Positions 36,758 through 45,089 of a stretch of 64,000 nucleotides of DNA are shown piece after piece. How positions within the stretch are numbered: the stretch's first letter is position 1; the number at the start of each line of letters is the position of its first letter. Origin of the DNA: Amycolatopsis pithecellobii (GTDB taxonomy: Bacteria > Actinomycetota > Actinomycetes > Mycobacteriales > Pseudonocardiaceae); NCBI RefSeq assembly GCF_009707865.1, contig NZ_WMBA01000012.1, forward strand, positions 1 through 64,000, read 5' to 3'. The notes below the pieces were generated by a model. That model did no database searches, was not told the DNA's origin, and saw nothing but the letters and a program-made list of their open reading frames with translations. A program made the position numbers and the translations under genes.

Positions 36758-37632
36758 GCCCGCACCTCCCCGCGCACGTCGAGAAGGTCGCGCAGGCCGT
36801 CCCCGAGCACGTTGAAAGCGACCGACGCGATGAGGATCGCCAGCGCCGGAATCGCGGCCAGGAACGGGGCCGAGTAGATGTACTGGGTGTGCTCGCTGAC
36901 CATCAGGCCCCATTCCGCGGTCGGCGGCGAGATGCCGAGCCCGAGAAAACTGAGTCCCGCCGCGTACACAATGGACAGTCCAATGAGGGCGGTGCAGTAG
37001 ACCACGACGGGCGGTGCCACGTTGGGCAGCACCTGCCGTAGTGCGATCGCCGAGCGGCGCGCACCGCTGGCCCGCGCCGCCTCCATGTAGTCGAGATCGA
37101 CCAGTCGCCGCGTCTCGGTCTCGGCGACCCTGGCCACCGGTGGCACCAGGATCACTGCCAGCGCGATGATCGCGTTGGACAGCCCGGAGCCGAGCGCCGC
37201 CGCGATCGCGACCGCCAGCAGCACTGCCGGGAACGCGTAGAACACGTCCAGCGTGCGCATGATCAGCCGCTGGCCCCATTTGCCGGAAAGCCCCGCCGTC
37301 ACCCCGAGCGCGGTGCCCACGAGTGCGGCGAACAGCACCGGAATCAGCCCGGCCAGCAAGGAAAGCCGGGTGCCGTCCACGAGCCGCGCGAGCACGTCGC
37401 GGCCCTGGCCGTCGGTGCCGAGCACGTGCCCGGCGGTCCCGGCCGGCAGCAGCCGGTGCGCCGTGTCACCGGCCAGCGGGTCGCCGGCCAGCAGCGGCCC
37501 GATCAGTGCGGTGAGCGCGATCAGCAGGACCACCGCACCGGCGACGGTGGCACTCATGGTCATCCGGCGGCGCCGGGGTTTGCTCGCGGTCGTGGTATCG
37601 GGCAGGGACGCCGCTTCGGTCAGTGCGGTCAT
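36754..37632 (-). CDS. ABC importer permease, DppC/OppC type
   Basis: 292 residues, six helices, GAGGAG 5 nt before the ATG. DppC features are a hydrophilic N-terminus followed by helix 1 (VAGAVVLLIALTALIGPLLA), HVLGTDGQGRDVLARLV, and the ATPase-contact loop RLVDLDYMEAARASGARRSAI. Ends in an ATGA overlap with the ATPase gene. Confidence 0.92.
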   Translation of the reverse strand: MTALTEAASLPDTTTASKPRRRRMTMSATVAGAVVLLIALTALIGPLLAGDPLAGDTAHRLLPAGTAGHVLGTDGQGRDVLARLVDGTRLSLLAGLIPVLFAALVGTALGVTAGLSGKWGQRLIMRTLDVFYAFPAVLLAVAIAAALGSGLSNAIIALAVILVPPVARVAETETRRLVDLDYMEAARASGARRSAIALRQVLPNVAPPVVVYCTALIGLSIVYAAGLSFLGLGISPPTAEWGLMVSEHTQYIYSAPFLAAIPALAILIASVAFNVLGDGLRDLLDVRGEVRA

Positions 37633-37675
37633 CGGGACTCCTCGTTGACGGGGACGGGGATCGGCTGCACTGCCG

Positions 37676-38620
37676 TCAGGTGCGGATGCGCGGGTCGACG
37701 AGCCCGTGCAGCGCGTCGACCACGAGGTTGATGAGCACGAACGCGAACGCGGACACGAGCACCCCGGCCTGGATCACCGGCAGGTCCCGCTGGGTGATCG
37801 ACTGGTAGACCAGCAACCCGATCCCGGGCCAGGCGAACACCGCCTCGACGAACACGACCCCGCCGAGCAGGTACCCGATCTGTAGTCCCGCGACCGTCAG
37901 CAGCGACGGCACGGTGTTGTGGAAGGCGTGGCGCATGACCCTGGCCCGTGACAGCCCCCGCGCGGTGAGCGCCTCGATGAAGTCCATGCCCATCACGTCG
38001 AGCACCGATGAACGGAACATCCGCGCGATGATCCCGGCCGGCACGAGCGCCGCCGTGATCGCCGGCAGGATGAGATGGTTGAACAGATCGGTGAAACCGC
38101 CGTTGCCGCCGGGATTGTGCATACCGCTGACCGGGAACAGGCCCGCGTTCGAGGCCAGGTAGATGATCAGCAGCAGGCCGATGGAGTATTGCGGGACGGA
38201 AATCGAGAACAGCGCGAACGCGTTCCCGATCCGTGCCGCGATACCGGTGCGGCGCAGTCCGGTCACTGCCCCGATGAGCAGTCCGAGCACGATGGCGAGC
38301 GCCCCGGCGGCGACGGTGAGGATGAGGGTGTTCACCAGCGCGTCGAACACGATCGGCGCGACCGCGTCATGCCGGGCGAGGCTCGTGCCGAAGTCGCCGG
38401 TGACGCTGTGCGAAAGCCACGAAAAGTATTGCACCGGAAGGGGATCGTCGAGCCCGAGGCGGGCGTGCAGCGCGGCCCTGGCCTCGGGGCTGCCGGTCGG
38501 GCCGAGCATCGAGGCGACCGGGTCACCGGGAATGATCTTGATGGTGATGAAGATGACGATGGACACGCCGACGAGGATCGGGATCGTCATCAGCAGCCGT
38601 CGTCCGAGATAGCCGGCCAT
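37676..38620 (-). CDS. ABC importer permease, DppB/OppB type
   Basis: 314 residues from ATG 38620; the open frame continues upstream through the regulator gene but homology starts at MAGYLGRRLLMTIPILVGVS. DppB signs are IIPGDPVASMLGP, the contact loop MDFIEALTARGLSRARVM and FAWPGIGLLVYQS. It overlaps the regulator stop by one base (TGATG). Forms the channel with the DppC-type protein. Confidence 0.92.
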   Translation of the reverse strand: MAGYLGRRLLMTIPILVGVSIVIFITIKIIPGDPVASMLGPTGSPEARAALHARLGLDDPLPVQYFSWLSHSVTGDFGTSLARHDAVAPIVFDALVNTLILTVAAGALAIVLGLLIGAVTGLRRTGIAARIGNAFALFSISVPQYSIGLLLIIYLASNAGLFPVSGMHNPGGNGGFTDLFNHLILPAITAALVPAGIIARMFRSSVLDVMGMDFIEALTARGLSRARVMRHAFHNTVPSLLTVAGLQIGYLLGGVVFVEAVFAWPGIGLLVYQSITQRDLPVIQAGVLVSAFAFVLINLVVDALHGLVDPRIRT

Positions 38621-39384
38621 CAATCCTCCAAAGTGGACGGATGCGGGCGGCGTTGCCTGCGGTGACGGGGAAGTTGCGCCAGTAGCGCCATGCGATCGCC
38701 GCGCACCCTGGCGAAGGCGTATTCCAGTGGGCGGCCGGTGTGATCGCGGACGAGCCGTTCGAACAGCATCAGCGGGGCCCCGGGCAGCACATCGAGCAGC
38801 GCGGCTGCGTCGTCGTCGGCGAGGATCGCTTCCACCGCCTGGTCGGTGACGCCGAGCTCGAACCCGGCGGCCTCGTAGACGGCGTACCACTCGGTGACTT
38901 CCTGCCCGTGCTTGACCACGCCCACCAGCGGCAGCGGTACGTAGGCGGTGCAGGCGTAGTACGGTTCGGCGCCGAGCACGGCGAGGTATTCGATGACGCC
39001 GCATTCGGTGCCGGGCGGGAGGCAGAGCCGGTCCGCGACACGCGGCGCGGCGATCTCCTTGCTGATCGCGAGAATCCGGTGGGACACCCGCTCCATCGCG
39101 GGTTCCGGCCCGTGCAGGTGACTGAAGGAATGCCGCACCTTGGAGGCGACCGAGAAGGTACCCGTTCCCTGCACACGCTTGACGAGGCCCTCCTCCCGCA
39201 GTAGCGCCAGCGCGTCGCGAACCACCTGGCGGCTGGCGGAAAAGGACAGCATGAGTTCGGCTTCGCCGGGCAGCGCGCCGGCGGGGAACTCCTCGTGCAC
39301 AATTGCCGCCCGGAGCAGATCTCGTACCCGGCGGGCAGCACTCAGGCGGCGTTTGGTCCGGGGATCCATCCTGGCCTGCTTCAT
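38620..39384 (-). CDS. GntR family regulator, HutC/UTRA subfamily
   Basis: 254 residues. N-terminal winged helix with AIVHEEFPAGALPGEAELM and SASRQVVRDALALLREEGLV, then a UTRA effector domain with ILAISKEIAAPRVADRL, GAEPYYACTAYVPLPL and the closing PLEYAFARVRGDRM. It is the first gene of the 12.4-kb minus-strand operon (38620-39384 down to 26980) and overlaps the first permease gene. Autoregulation by the imported compound or a breakdown product is the usual arrangement for this subfamily. The 233 nt upstream show no clear -10/-35 pair by eye. Confidence 0.9.
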   Translation of the reverse strand: MKQARMDPRTKRRLSAARRVRDLLRAAIVHEEFPAGALPGEAELMLSFSASRQVVRDALALLREEGLVKRVQGTGTFSVASKVRHSFSHLHGPEPAMERVSHRILAISKEIAAPRVADRLCLPPGTECGVIEYLAVLGAEPYYACTAYVPLPLVGVVKHGQEVTEWYAVYEAAGFELGVTDQAVEAILADDDAAALLDVLPGAPLMLFERLVRDHTGRPLEYAFARVRGDRMALLAQLPRHRRQRRPHPSTLED

Positions 39385-39617
39385 GCCGGTAGCGTGCGCC
39401 GCAAGCCAATTCGACCGGAAGGCCGAACGCGTAACGCCGTCGTTAAGCCGGGAGAAGCAGCACGCCGCACGGCCTGACCTGCGTGAACCCTGGCGGCGGC
39501 GCGCCGAAACGCCGGATGGCCACCCCGTCCGGCCGGAAGATCAGTCCCGCCGCGACGGTGGTGGCCGCTTTGTGTTGGCCCGCCTTATCCGGCTGGTTTA
39601 TTGCCGTCAGCCGCGGA

Positions 39618-40451
39618 TCATGCCGGCAGGAACCCCCGCAGTAGATGCACGAACTCGGCGCGCTTCTCGATCTGCGCCCAGTGCCCGCACTGCCCGAACA
39701 CGTGCAGCTGTGCCCGCTCGATCAGCTCCGCCAGTCGCAACGACGACGACAGCGGGATCACCTTGTCCTCCCGGCCATGCACGATCAGCGTCTCGTGCGG
39801 CAGCGCCCGGATCCCGTCTTCCGGCAGGGCAAGCGCGTCGACCCCGGCCTGGCGTGGGGCGGGGAACATCGCGGAGTACGACTCGTGCACGCCCGCGCGG
39901 ATCGACGCCTCGTAACGCAGCCGCGCGAGATCCGGGCTCAGCAGCGACTGGTCGTAGGCGAACAATTCCAGCAGCCGCGCCATGTTCGCGACCGACGGCT
40001 GGTAACCCCACACCGCGTCGAGGCCGGGGGTGAGGTCGAAACGCGTGCCGGCACTGCCCATCAGGACCAGTTTCGCCACCCGCTCCGGGTGCCGGCCGGC
40101 GAGCCACAATGCCAGCGCACCGCCGAAACTGTTGCCCACCACGGAAACCGTCGGCAAGTCGAGCGCGTCGAGGAACGCGACGAGGTGGTCGACCCATGCC
40201 TGCTGGGAAAACACGAAGCCGGCCGGGCGCTCGGTGTACCCGAAACCGACGATGTCCGGCGCGAGCACCCGCCGGCCGGCCGCCAGCTCCGGCAGCACGC
40301 CGCGCCAGTTGGCCCAGGCGGACACCCCCGGCCCGGAACCGTGGATGAGCAGCACCGGTTCGCCGGTGCCGTGGTCGTGGTAGTTGGTGCGGATCCCGGC
40401 CGCATCGATCGTCCGGCCGATCTCGGGATTGGTGGCCACGGTCTGCGTCAT
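39618..40451 (-). CDS. xylF: Meta-cleavage product (2-hydroxymuconate semialdehyde-type) hydrolase
   Basis: 277 residues. Close to the DmpD/XylF/BphD group: HGSGPGVSAWANW oxyanion loop, nucleophile elbow VVGNSFGGALAL (Ser near 109), MGSAGTRFDLTPGLDAVWGY, HGREDKVIP (Asp) and GQCGHWAQIEK (His). It hydrolyses the C-C bond of the ring-fission product made by extradiol dioxygenases such as the 41747 enzyme. It diverges from the GntR regulator with 150 nt between starts. Confidence 0.9.
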   Translation of the reverse strand: MTQTVATNPEIGRTIDAAGIRTNYHDHGTGEPVLLIHGSGPGVSAWANWRGVLPELAAGRRVLAPDIVGFGYTERPAGFVFSQQAWVDHLVAFLDALDLPTVSVVGNSFGGALALWLAGRHPERVAKLVLMGSAGTRFDLTPGLDAVWGYQPSVANMARLLELFAYDQSLLSPDLARLRYEASIRAGVHESYSAMFPAPRQAGVDALALPEDGIRALPHETLIVHGREDKVIPLSSSLRLAELIERAQLHVFGQCGHWAQIEKRAEFVHLLRGFLPA

Positions 40452-40517
40452 GAGGCGAACAATAGCAAGAAATATGACGGCTGCCAGCGGGTGTCTACCG
40501 GTGCTGATCCAGAGAAT

Positions 40518-40565
40518 CTGCTGGTAGCAGCGATATTTGACACCTTAGGACAGTCGCCATATTGT
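40518..40565 (+). promoter_or_regulatory. Sigma-70 type promoter with upstream palindrome
   Basis: TTGACA (40537-40542) and TATTGT (40560-40565) are spaced 17 bp, a near-consensus vegetative promoter unusual for this GC content; it points to the GntR/ferredoxin/dioxygenase operon. A 13-bp palindrome CTGCTGGTAGCAG (40518-40530) lies just before the -35, and TGCAGGATTGCA (40569-40580) just after the -10; either may be the regulator's operator. Confidence 0.7.
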
Positions 40566-40601
40566 TAATGCAGGATTGCAAACCTTCGCTGGAGGGCTTC
40601 G

Positions 40602-41366
40602 ATGAGTAAGGACGCTGGCGCGAAGGCAGGGTCACGTGCGGAGGACGTCGCGGCCAGGCTGGAGATGGAGATCCTGCGCGCCGGTCATCCCGAGGGCACC
40701 CGGCTCGGGCTGCGCACCGAGCTGATCAACCGGTTCGAGGTCAGCCCCGGCGTGATGAACGAGGCGCTACGGCTGCTGCGGGACCGGGAGCTGATCACGG
40801 TCAAACCCGGGCCCAGCGGTGGGGTCTTCACCGCCGATCAGCCGCCGGGCGTCCGGCTGGGCGCGCTCGATTTGTGGTTCCAGGGGCTGACCCTGCCACC
40901 GCTGGAAATCTTCGAGTCACGCATGCTGCTCGAGGAGATGTTCAACAACCTGGCGTTGGCGAACTCCACCCCGGCCGACCATGCGGAGATCGAGCGCGCG
41001 CTGCAGCGGATGAACGTCAACGCCGGTGATCCGCGCGGGTTCTTCGAGTCCAATGTGGACTTTCATCGTGCCATCGCGAAATCCACCAGGGTCACCGTCC
41101 TCACCGGCATCTACGACAGCCTCGTCACGGTGCTGATGGGAGCGCTGGTCCGCGCGGCCTGGACCACCGGCCACGAGCAGGTCGTCGACCACAACCTCCG
41201 CGTGCACGGGCAGATCTTCGAGGCCATCCGGGCGAAGGACCGCAAACGACTCGAGACGGCCGCGCGGCTGCATCGGGTCGACATGGTGAGCCTGGCCCAG
41301 CCGGAGAAATCCCCGGTGCGCCGTCACGAACTCGACGCGGTCGGCGACGACACGCGGGCCGGCTGA
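40602..41366 (+). CDS. GntR family regulator, FadR/FCD subfamily
   Basis: 254 residues. Winged helix with LEMEILRAGHPEGTRLGLRTEL and FEVSPGVMNEALRLLRDRELI, followed by an all-helical FCD effector domain with the metal/ligand residues in ESRMLLEEM, FHRAIAKST and HNLRVHGQIFEAIRAKD. FCD proteins often sense aromatic or dicarboxylic acids. It is the first gene of the ferredoxin and dioxygenase operon and is read from a strong promoter at 40537-40565, so it probably represses itself and the divergent hydrolase gene. Confidence 0.88.
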   Translation: MSKDAGAKAGSRAEDVAARLEMEILRAGHPEGTRLGLRTELINRFEVSPGVMNEALRLLRDRELITVKPGPSGGVFTADQPPGVRLGALDLWFQGLTLPPLEIFESRMLLEEMFNNLALANSTPADHAEIERALQRMNVNAGDPRGFFESNVDFHRAIAKSTRVTVLTGIYDSLVTVLMGALVRAAWTTGHEQVVDHNLRVHGQIFEAIRAKDRKRLETAARLHRVDMVSLAQPEKSPVRRHELDAVGDDTRAG

Positions 41367-41379
41367 GGAAAAGGAAGAC

Positions 41380-41736
41380 ATGAGCGACGACATCGAGGTC
41401 ACCGTCAATCCCTCGGGCACGGTGCTGACCGTGCGGCCCGGTGAGGCGCTTCTCGACGGTATGCGCCGCAACGGTTATTCCCACCGGCACGGCTGCCGTC
41501 GCGGCGGCTGCGGCCAGTGCAAGCTCGACCTGCTTTCCGGTGAAGTCGAGTACGAGAGTGTCGTCGCCGAATCTGTTTTGAGTGCGGAAGACCGTGCCGC
41601 GGGCACCGCTCTGTCCTGCCGGGCGCTGGCCCGGCGCGGACCCATCGTCGTCGCCCTGCGAGACGAGACCATCCGCCGTTTCGCGCCGTGGGTCACGTCC
41701 GCGGCGCGCTCCGGTTCCACCCCCACCACCACGTAA
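41380..41736 (+). CDS. xylT: XylT-like plant-type [2Fe-2S] ferredoxin
   Basis: 118 residues. Four cluster ligands Cys39, Cys44, Cys47 (C-x4-C-x2-C in HGCRRGGCGQC) and Cys80. Ferredoxins of this type next to catechol 2,3-dioxygenase (XylT, DmpQ) re-reduce the oxidised active-site iron and rescue the enzyme from inactivation by substituted catechols. The gene lies 13 nt after the regulator and 10 nt before the dioxygenase, which supports this role. The tail after residue 108 is Ser/Thr-rich. Confidence 0.88.
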   Translation: MSDDIEVTVNPSGTVLTVRPGEALLDGMRRNGYSHRHGCRRGGCGQCKLDLLSGEVEYESVVAESVLSAEDRAAGTALSCRALARRGPIVVALRDETIRRFAPWVTSAARSGSTPTTT

Positions 41737-41746
41737 GGAGCTCGTC

Positions 41747-42658
41747 ATGGGCGTCATGCGACTCGGCTATGTGCACGTACGGGTCACCGATCTCGACGAG
41801 GCGCGCGGCCACTATGGCGACACCCTCGGCATGGGTGTCGCCGCCGAGACCCAGGGCCGGATCTACTTCAAGGCCTGGGACGAGTACGACCACCATTCCG
41901 TCGTGCTGGAGGAAGGCGGGGTCGGGCTGGTGAAACTCGGCTACAAGGTGGCCCGGTCCGAAGATCTGGATGTTTTCGAGAAACGCAGCCAGCAGTTCGG
42001 CTGCACCGTCGAGCGGATGAGCGAGGGGGACAACCTGGCCGTCGGTGACGGGCTGCGGATCACCCTGCCGTCGGAGCATACTCTCGAGCTATATCACGAG
42101 ATCGAATACGTGGGCACCGAAACCGGCGCGTTCAACCCCGACCCCGAACCGCGCCACCCGCGCGGGGTTTCCGTCCCGCACATCGACCACGCGCTCGTCA
42201 CCACCGAAGACCCTGCGCTACTCGAGCGGTATTTCGCGGAATGCCTGGACTTCCGGCCCGCCGAGCGTCTCGTCACCGACGCCTCGAACCCCGAACTGCT
42301 CGGCTCCTGGATGTTCTGCGGAAACTCCCCGCATGACATCGCGTTCGTCAACGGGCCCAACGGAAAGCTGCACCATTTCGCCTACCACCTGCAGGACTGG
42401 AGCAAGCTGCTGCGCGCCGGTGACCTGTTCGCCATGGACGATGTGCCGGTCGACATCGGCCCCACCCGCCACGGCATCACGCGCGGCACGACGATCTATT
42501 TCTTCGACCCCGCCGGAAACCGCAACGAGGTTTTCGCGGGCGGCTACACGACTTATGAAGATTTCCCCACCATCACCTGGACGGCCGACCAGCTCACCAA
42601 GGGCATCTTCTACATCGGCCGCGAAATGAAGGACACTTTCCTGTCGGCGCTCACCTGA
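41747..42658 (+). CDS. xylE: Catechol 2,3-dioxygenase (extradiol, type I)
   Basis: 303 residues from ATG 41747, AAGGAG 6 nt upstream. Iron ligands by alignment with XylE are His148 (PHIDHAL), His210 (KLHHFAYHL) and Glu261 (GNRNEVFAGG). Closely similar stretches include DIGPTRHGITRGTTIYFFDP and the C-terminal tail ITWTADQLTKGIFY. It opens a catechol next to the hydroxyls to a yellow semialdehyde, which the 39618 hydrolase would split. Missing from the window are the downstream hydratase, aldolase and any ring hydroxylase, so the pathway must be completed elsewhere. Confidence 0.95.
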   Translation: MGVMRLGYVHVRVTDLDEARGHYGDTLGMGVAAETQGRIYFKAWDEYDHHSVVLEEGGVGLVKLGYKVARSEDLDVFEKRSQQFGCTVERMSEGDNLAVGDGLRITLPSEHTLELYHEIEYVGTETGAFNPDPEPRHPRGVSVPHIDHALVTTEDPALLERYFAECLDFRPAERLVTDASNPELLGSWMFCGNSPHDIAFVNGPNGKLHHFAYHLQDWSKLLRAGDLFAMDDVPVDIGPTRHGITRGTTIYFFDPAGNRNEVFAGGYTTYEDFPTITWTADQLTKGIFYIGREMKDTFLSALT

Positions 42659-42685
42659 CAACGGTTTGACTTTCAAAGCTCCACC

Positions 42686-43687
42686 TCAGCCCAGCACCTT
42701 GCGCAGCAGGGCACTGGCCTCCGCGGGGCTTTCCAGCGGCCAGAAATGTCCACCGGTGATGTAGCGAACGTCGACGTCGGCCGCATACGGAATGCGTTCA
42801 CGGGCGTCGGCGAAGAACTCGCGGGGTTGCGTGCGCGAGTCCCAGCCCTGGATCAGGGTGATCGGTGAGCGCCAGCGCGAAATCAGGTCCCGGCGCCGCT
42901 CGATCCACTCCTTCCGGAAGGTCGAGCCCATGTTGTATCGCGGGACGGCGCGGGTGATCCCGGGATAGGAGTACTCCTGGATCACGCGGCGCATGTCCTC
43001 GTCGGCAACCGGAAGGCCGCCGACCATGGTGTAGCTCGCGACGACGAACCGCTTCGGGTCCTCCATCATCCCGGACCACGGGGCCTCGGCGATCAGATCG
43101 TCGTGCGGCGCGAGGGCCGGGTTGAAGTGGTAGAGGTGCTGTTCGCCGCGCACGTAATGGCGGACGCGCGTGGGATGGGCCGCGGCGATGTGATCACCCT
43201 GCACGGTGCCGCGGTCATGGGTCACCAGCACGAACTCGTGCACCCCGATCGCGTCCAGCAATTCGACGAGCTGCTGTGCCGCGCCCACGTGCCGGTAGTC
43301 GCCCCGCCCCTTTTCCGACTGTCCATAGCCTTTGAGGTCGATCGCGATGCAGCGGCGGGAGTCCGACAGCGCGGCCATCTGGTGATGCCACATGAACCAC
43401 GAGTCGGGCATCCCGTGCAGGAACACCACCGGTTCCCCGCTCCCGGTTTCGACGTAGTGCCAGCGGACTGTTTCCTGATCGCCCGGGATTTCGGCGAAGT
43501 GGTGGGTGAACACGGCTCCGTCGAGTTCTTCGGTGTCCCCATCGTGATCAGCCGGGCGCGGCCGCACATCGGCGTAGCGTGCCAGCCGCTCTGTCACGAG
43601 CTCCTCGGGCGGCACGAAGTTCTCGATCGCCTCGCGTGCCCGAGCCGGTAGTTCGGTGTATTCCCAGGGGGATTCGTCGTAACTCAC
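42686..43687 (-). CDS. Alpha/beta hydrolase, epoxide hydrolase / haloalkane dehalogenase-like
   Basis: 333 residues from GTG 43687 (GGAG close upstream); ATGs at 43714/43717 would add ten residues of unlikely sequence, MMRRRCCSG. Features are VVFLHGMPDSWFMWHHQM (HG-x-P oxyanion motif), IDLKGYGQSEKG, nucleophile VTHDRGTVQGD, where Asp replaces Ser as in epoxide hydrolases and dehalogenases, and GGHFWPLESP for the His. The N-terminal 70 residues are polar and acidic. It faces the dioxygenase gene and diverges from the LysR gene, whose dyad operator lies between them. Confidence 0.82.
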   Translation of the reverse strand: MSYDESPWEYTELPARAREAIENFVPPEELVTERLARYADVRPRPADHDGDTEELDGAVFTHHFAEIPGDQETVRWHYVETGSGEPVVFLHGMPDSWFMWHHQMAALSDSRRCIAIDLKGYGQSEKGRGDYRHVGAAQQLVELLDAIGVHEFVLVTHDRGTVQGDHIAAAHPTRVRHYVRGEQHLYHFNPALAPHDDLIAEAPWSGMMEDPKRFVVASYTMVGGLPVADEDMRRVIQEYSYPGITRAVPRYNMGSTFRKEWIERRRDLISRWRSPITLIQGWDSRTQPREFFADARERIPYAADVDVRYITGGHFWPLESPAEASALLRKVLG

Positions 43688-43733
43688 GACTCCACTGCAG
43701 CACCGCCGCCGCATCATGTCCAACGATGTCTGA

Positions 43734-43762
43734 TGCTGGCTGCCAGCACGATCAGTGATAAT
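43734..43762. promoter_or_regulatory. Dyad operator and -10 element of the LysR/hydrolase divergent promoter
   Basis: A perfect 6-bp-arm dyad TGCTGG-CTG-CCAGCA (43734-43748) precedes GATAAT (43757-43762). The GTG start follows only 6 nt after GATAAT, so the LysR transcript is probably leaderless. The dyad takes the -35 position, consistent with autoregulation. Confidence 0.55.
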
Positions 43763-43768
43763 GGTGTC

Positions 43769-44674
43769 GTGGAACTCCGTCACCTCGAATACTTCCTCGC
43801 GGTCGCCGAGACCGGCAGCTTCACCCACGCCGCGAAACGGCTGCACGTAGTCCAATCAGGAGTGTCGGCGACGGTGAAGGCACTGGAACGGGAGCTGGGA
43901 TCGGCTCTGTTCACCCGCAGCCCGCAGGAGATCACCTTGACCGCGGCCGGGCGCGCCTTGCTGCCCCGGGCGCGCGAAACGCTCGACGCCGCGCGCGCCG
44001 CCAAGGACGCCGTCTACCAGACGCAGGGCGCGTTGCGCGGCACGGTCACGGTCGGCACGCTGACTTCGATCGACTTCGTCAACCTGCCGGAGTTGCTGGC
44101 CGCACTGCGCGCCGAGCATCCGGGAGTGACGGTGCGGCTGCGGGCCGCGATGGCGGGTTCGGCGGGGCTGGCGGAGCAGTTGCGCGAGGGCCGGCTCGAC
44201 GTCGCCTTCCTGTCCTTTCCCGGCCCGACGCCGGCCGATCTGGACATCAGGGTGCTGGAGACCGCACCCATGGTCCTGTACGTGCCCAGCGAGCACCCGC
44301 TGGCCGGTGCGGGAGAGGTGACCATGGCTCAACTGGCCCAGTTCCCGTTCGTCGACACCCCACCGGGTTTCGCCACGCGCACCATGCTCGACCAGGCTTT
44401 CGCCGCCGCGGGGGTGGACCGTGAGGTGACCGTCGAGATCGCTGACGTCGGTACCGCGGTCAGCTTCATCCGGGCGGGGCTGGGAATCGGTTTTCTCGGC
44501 GATTTCCTCGTCCAGGACCGGACCGGTCTGGTCACCGTGCCGGTCGCCGACCACCAACCGCAGTGGCAGCTCGCCGTCGCCACCGCCACGACCCGCCGCC
44601 CGAGCGCGGCGACCGAAGCGTTCTTGAAACTGCTCGCCGAACGCCATCCGGCACCGCACCGGCACGGACGGTAA
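43769..44674 (+). CDS. LysR family transcriptional regulator
   Basis: 301 residues from GTG 43769; an earlier in-frame ATG at 43733 lies upstream of the -10 hexamer. Begins VELRHLEYFLAVAETGSF, with HTH AAKRLHVVQSGVSATVKALE and effector domain starting LRGTVTVGTLTSIDFVNLP. LDVAFLSFPG and the IRAGLGIGFL near the end are typical. It diverges from the epoxide-hydrolase-like gene, its likely target. Confidence 0.9.
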   Translation: MELRHLEYFLAVAETGSFTHAAKRLHVVQSGVSATVKALERELGSALFTRSPQEITLTAAGRALLPRARETLDAARAAKDAVYQTQGALRGTVTVGTLTSIDFVNLPELLAALRAEHPGVTVRLRAAMAGSAGLAEQLREGRLDVAFLSFPGPTPADLDIRVLETAPMVLYVPSEHPLAGAGEVTMAQLAQFPFVDTPPGFATRTMLDQAFAAAGVDREVTVEIADVGTAVSFIRAGLGIGFLGDFLVQDRTGLVTVPVADHQPQWQLAVATATTRRPSAATEAFLKLLAERHPAPHRHGR

Positions 44675-44766
44675 CGGGTGACGCCGAACTGCGCACCGGG
44701 CTAGGCCATTCGGTCCACTTCGGTCAGTGCGCGAGTCCAAATCGTTGGCAGGGCGCCATTTTGACC

Positions 44767-44792
44767 GTTTACCGCGCATCGGATCCGGGTAT
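44767..44792 (+). promoter_or_regulatory. Stress sigma (SigB/SigF-type) promoter
   Basis: GTTT (44767-44770) and GGGTAT (44787-44792) are spaced 16 bp, matching the GTTT/GGGTAT pattern of actinobacterial general-stress sigma factors. The small membrane protein starts 41 nt downstream. Confidence 0.6.
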
Positions 44793-44832
44793 TGCCAGAC
44801 GGTCCCCATCGGACTTCGCAGAAGGAGTTCCC

Positions 44833-44988
44833 ATGATCGTGCTTGGCGTCATCCTGCTCATCGCCGGTCTGCTGACCGGTATCTCCATCCTGTGGACGAT
44901 CGGCATCGTGCTGCTCGTAGTCGGCGCGGTGCTGGCGATCCTCGGCGGCACGGGCCGCAAGGTCGGCGGACGCGCGCACTGGTACTGA
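44833..44988 (+). CDS. Small two-helix membrane protein (DUF6131-like)
   Basis: 51 residues. MIVLGVILLIAGLLTGISI and WTIGIVLLVVGAVLAILGG form two hydrophobic helices with a Gly-rich turn, followed by the basic-aromatic tail GRKVGGRAHWY. GAAGGAG 5 nt upstream fixes the start. Widespread in actinobacteria, function unknown. The SigB-type promoter in front suggests a role in envelope or osmotic stress. Confidence 0.85.
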   Translation: MIVLGVILLIAGLLTGISILWTIGIVLLVVGAVLAILGGTGRKVGGRAHWY

Positions 44989-45013
44989 CCGGCACATCAT
45001 GAGTTCGTGACGG

Positions 45014-45052
45014 ACCCGGCCGGGCCGGTGCCACCACCGAGCCCGGCCGGGT
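45014..45052. terminator. GC-rich bidirectional hairpin
   Basis: A perfect 12-bp inverted repeat ACCCGGCCGGGC (45014-45025) / GCCCGGCCGGGT (45041-45052) with a 15-nt loop lies between the convergent small-protein and crotonase genes. Confidence 0.8.
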
Positions 45053-45089
45053 GGCTGGGGGGACGGCAGTTTCCAGACATAGTCCGGTT

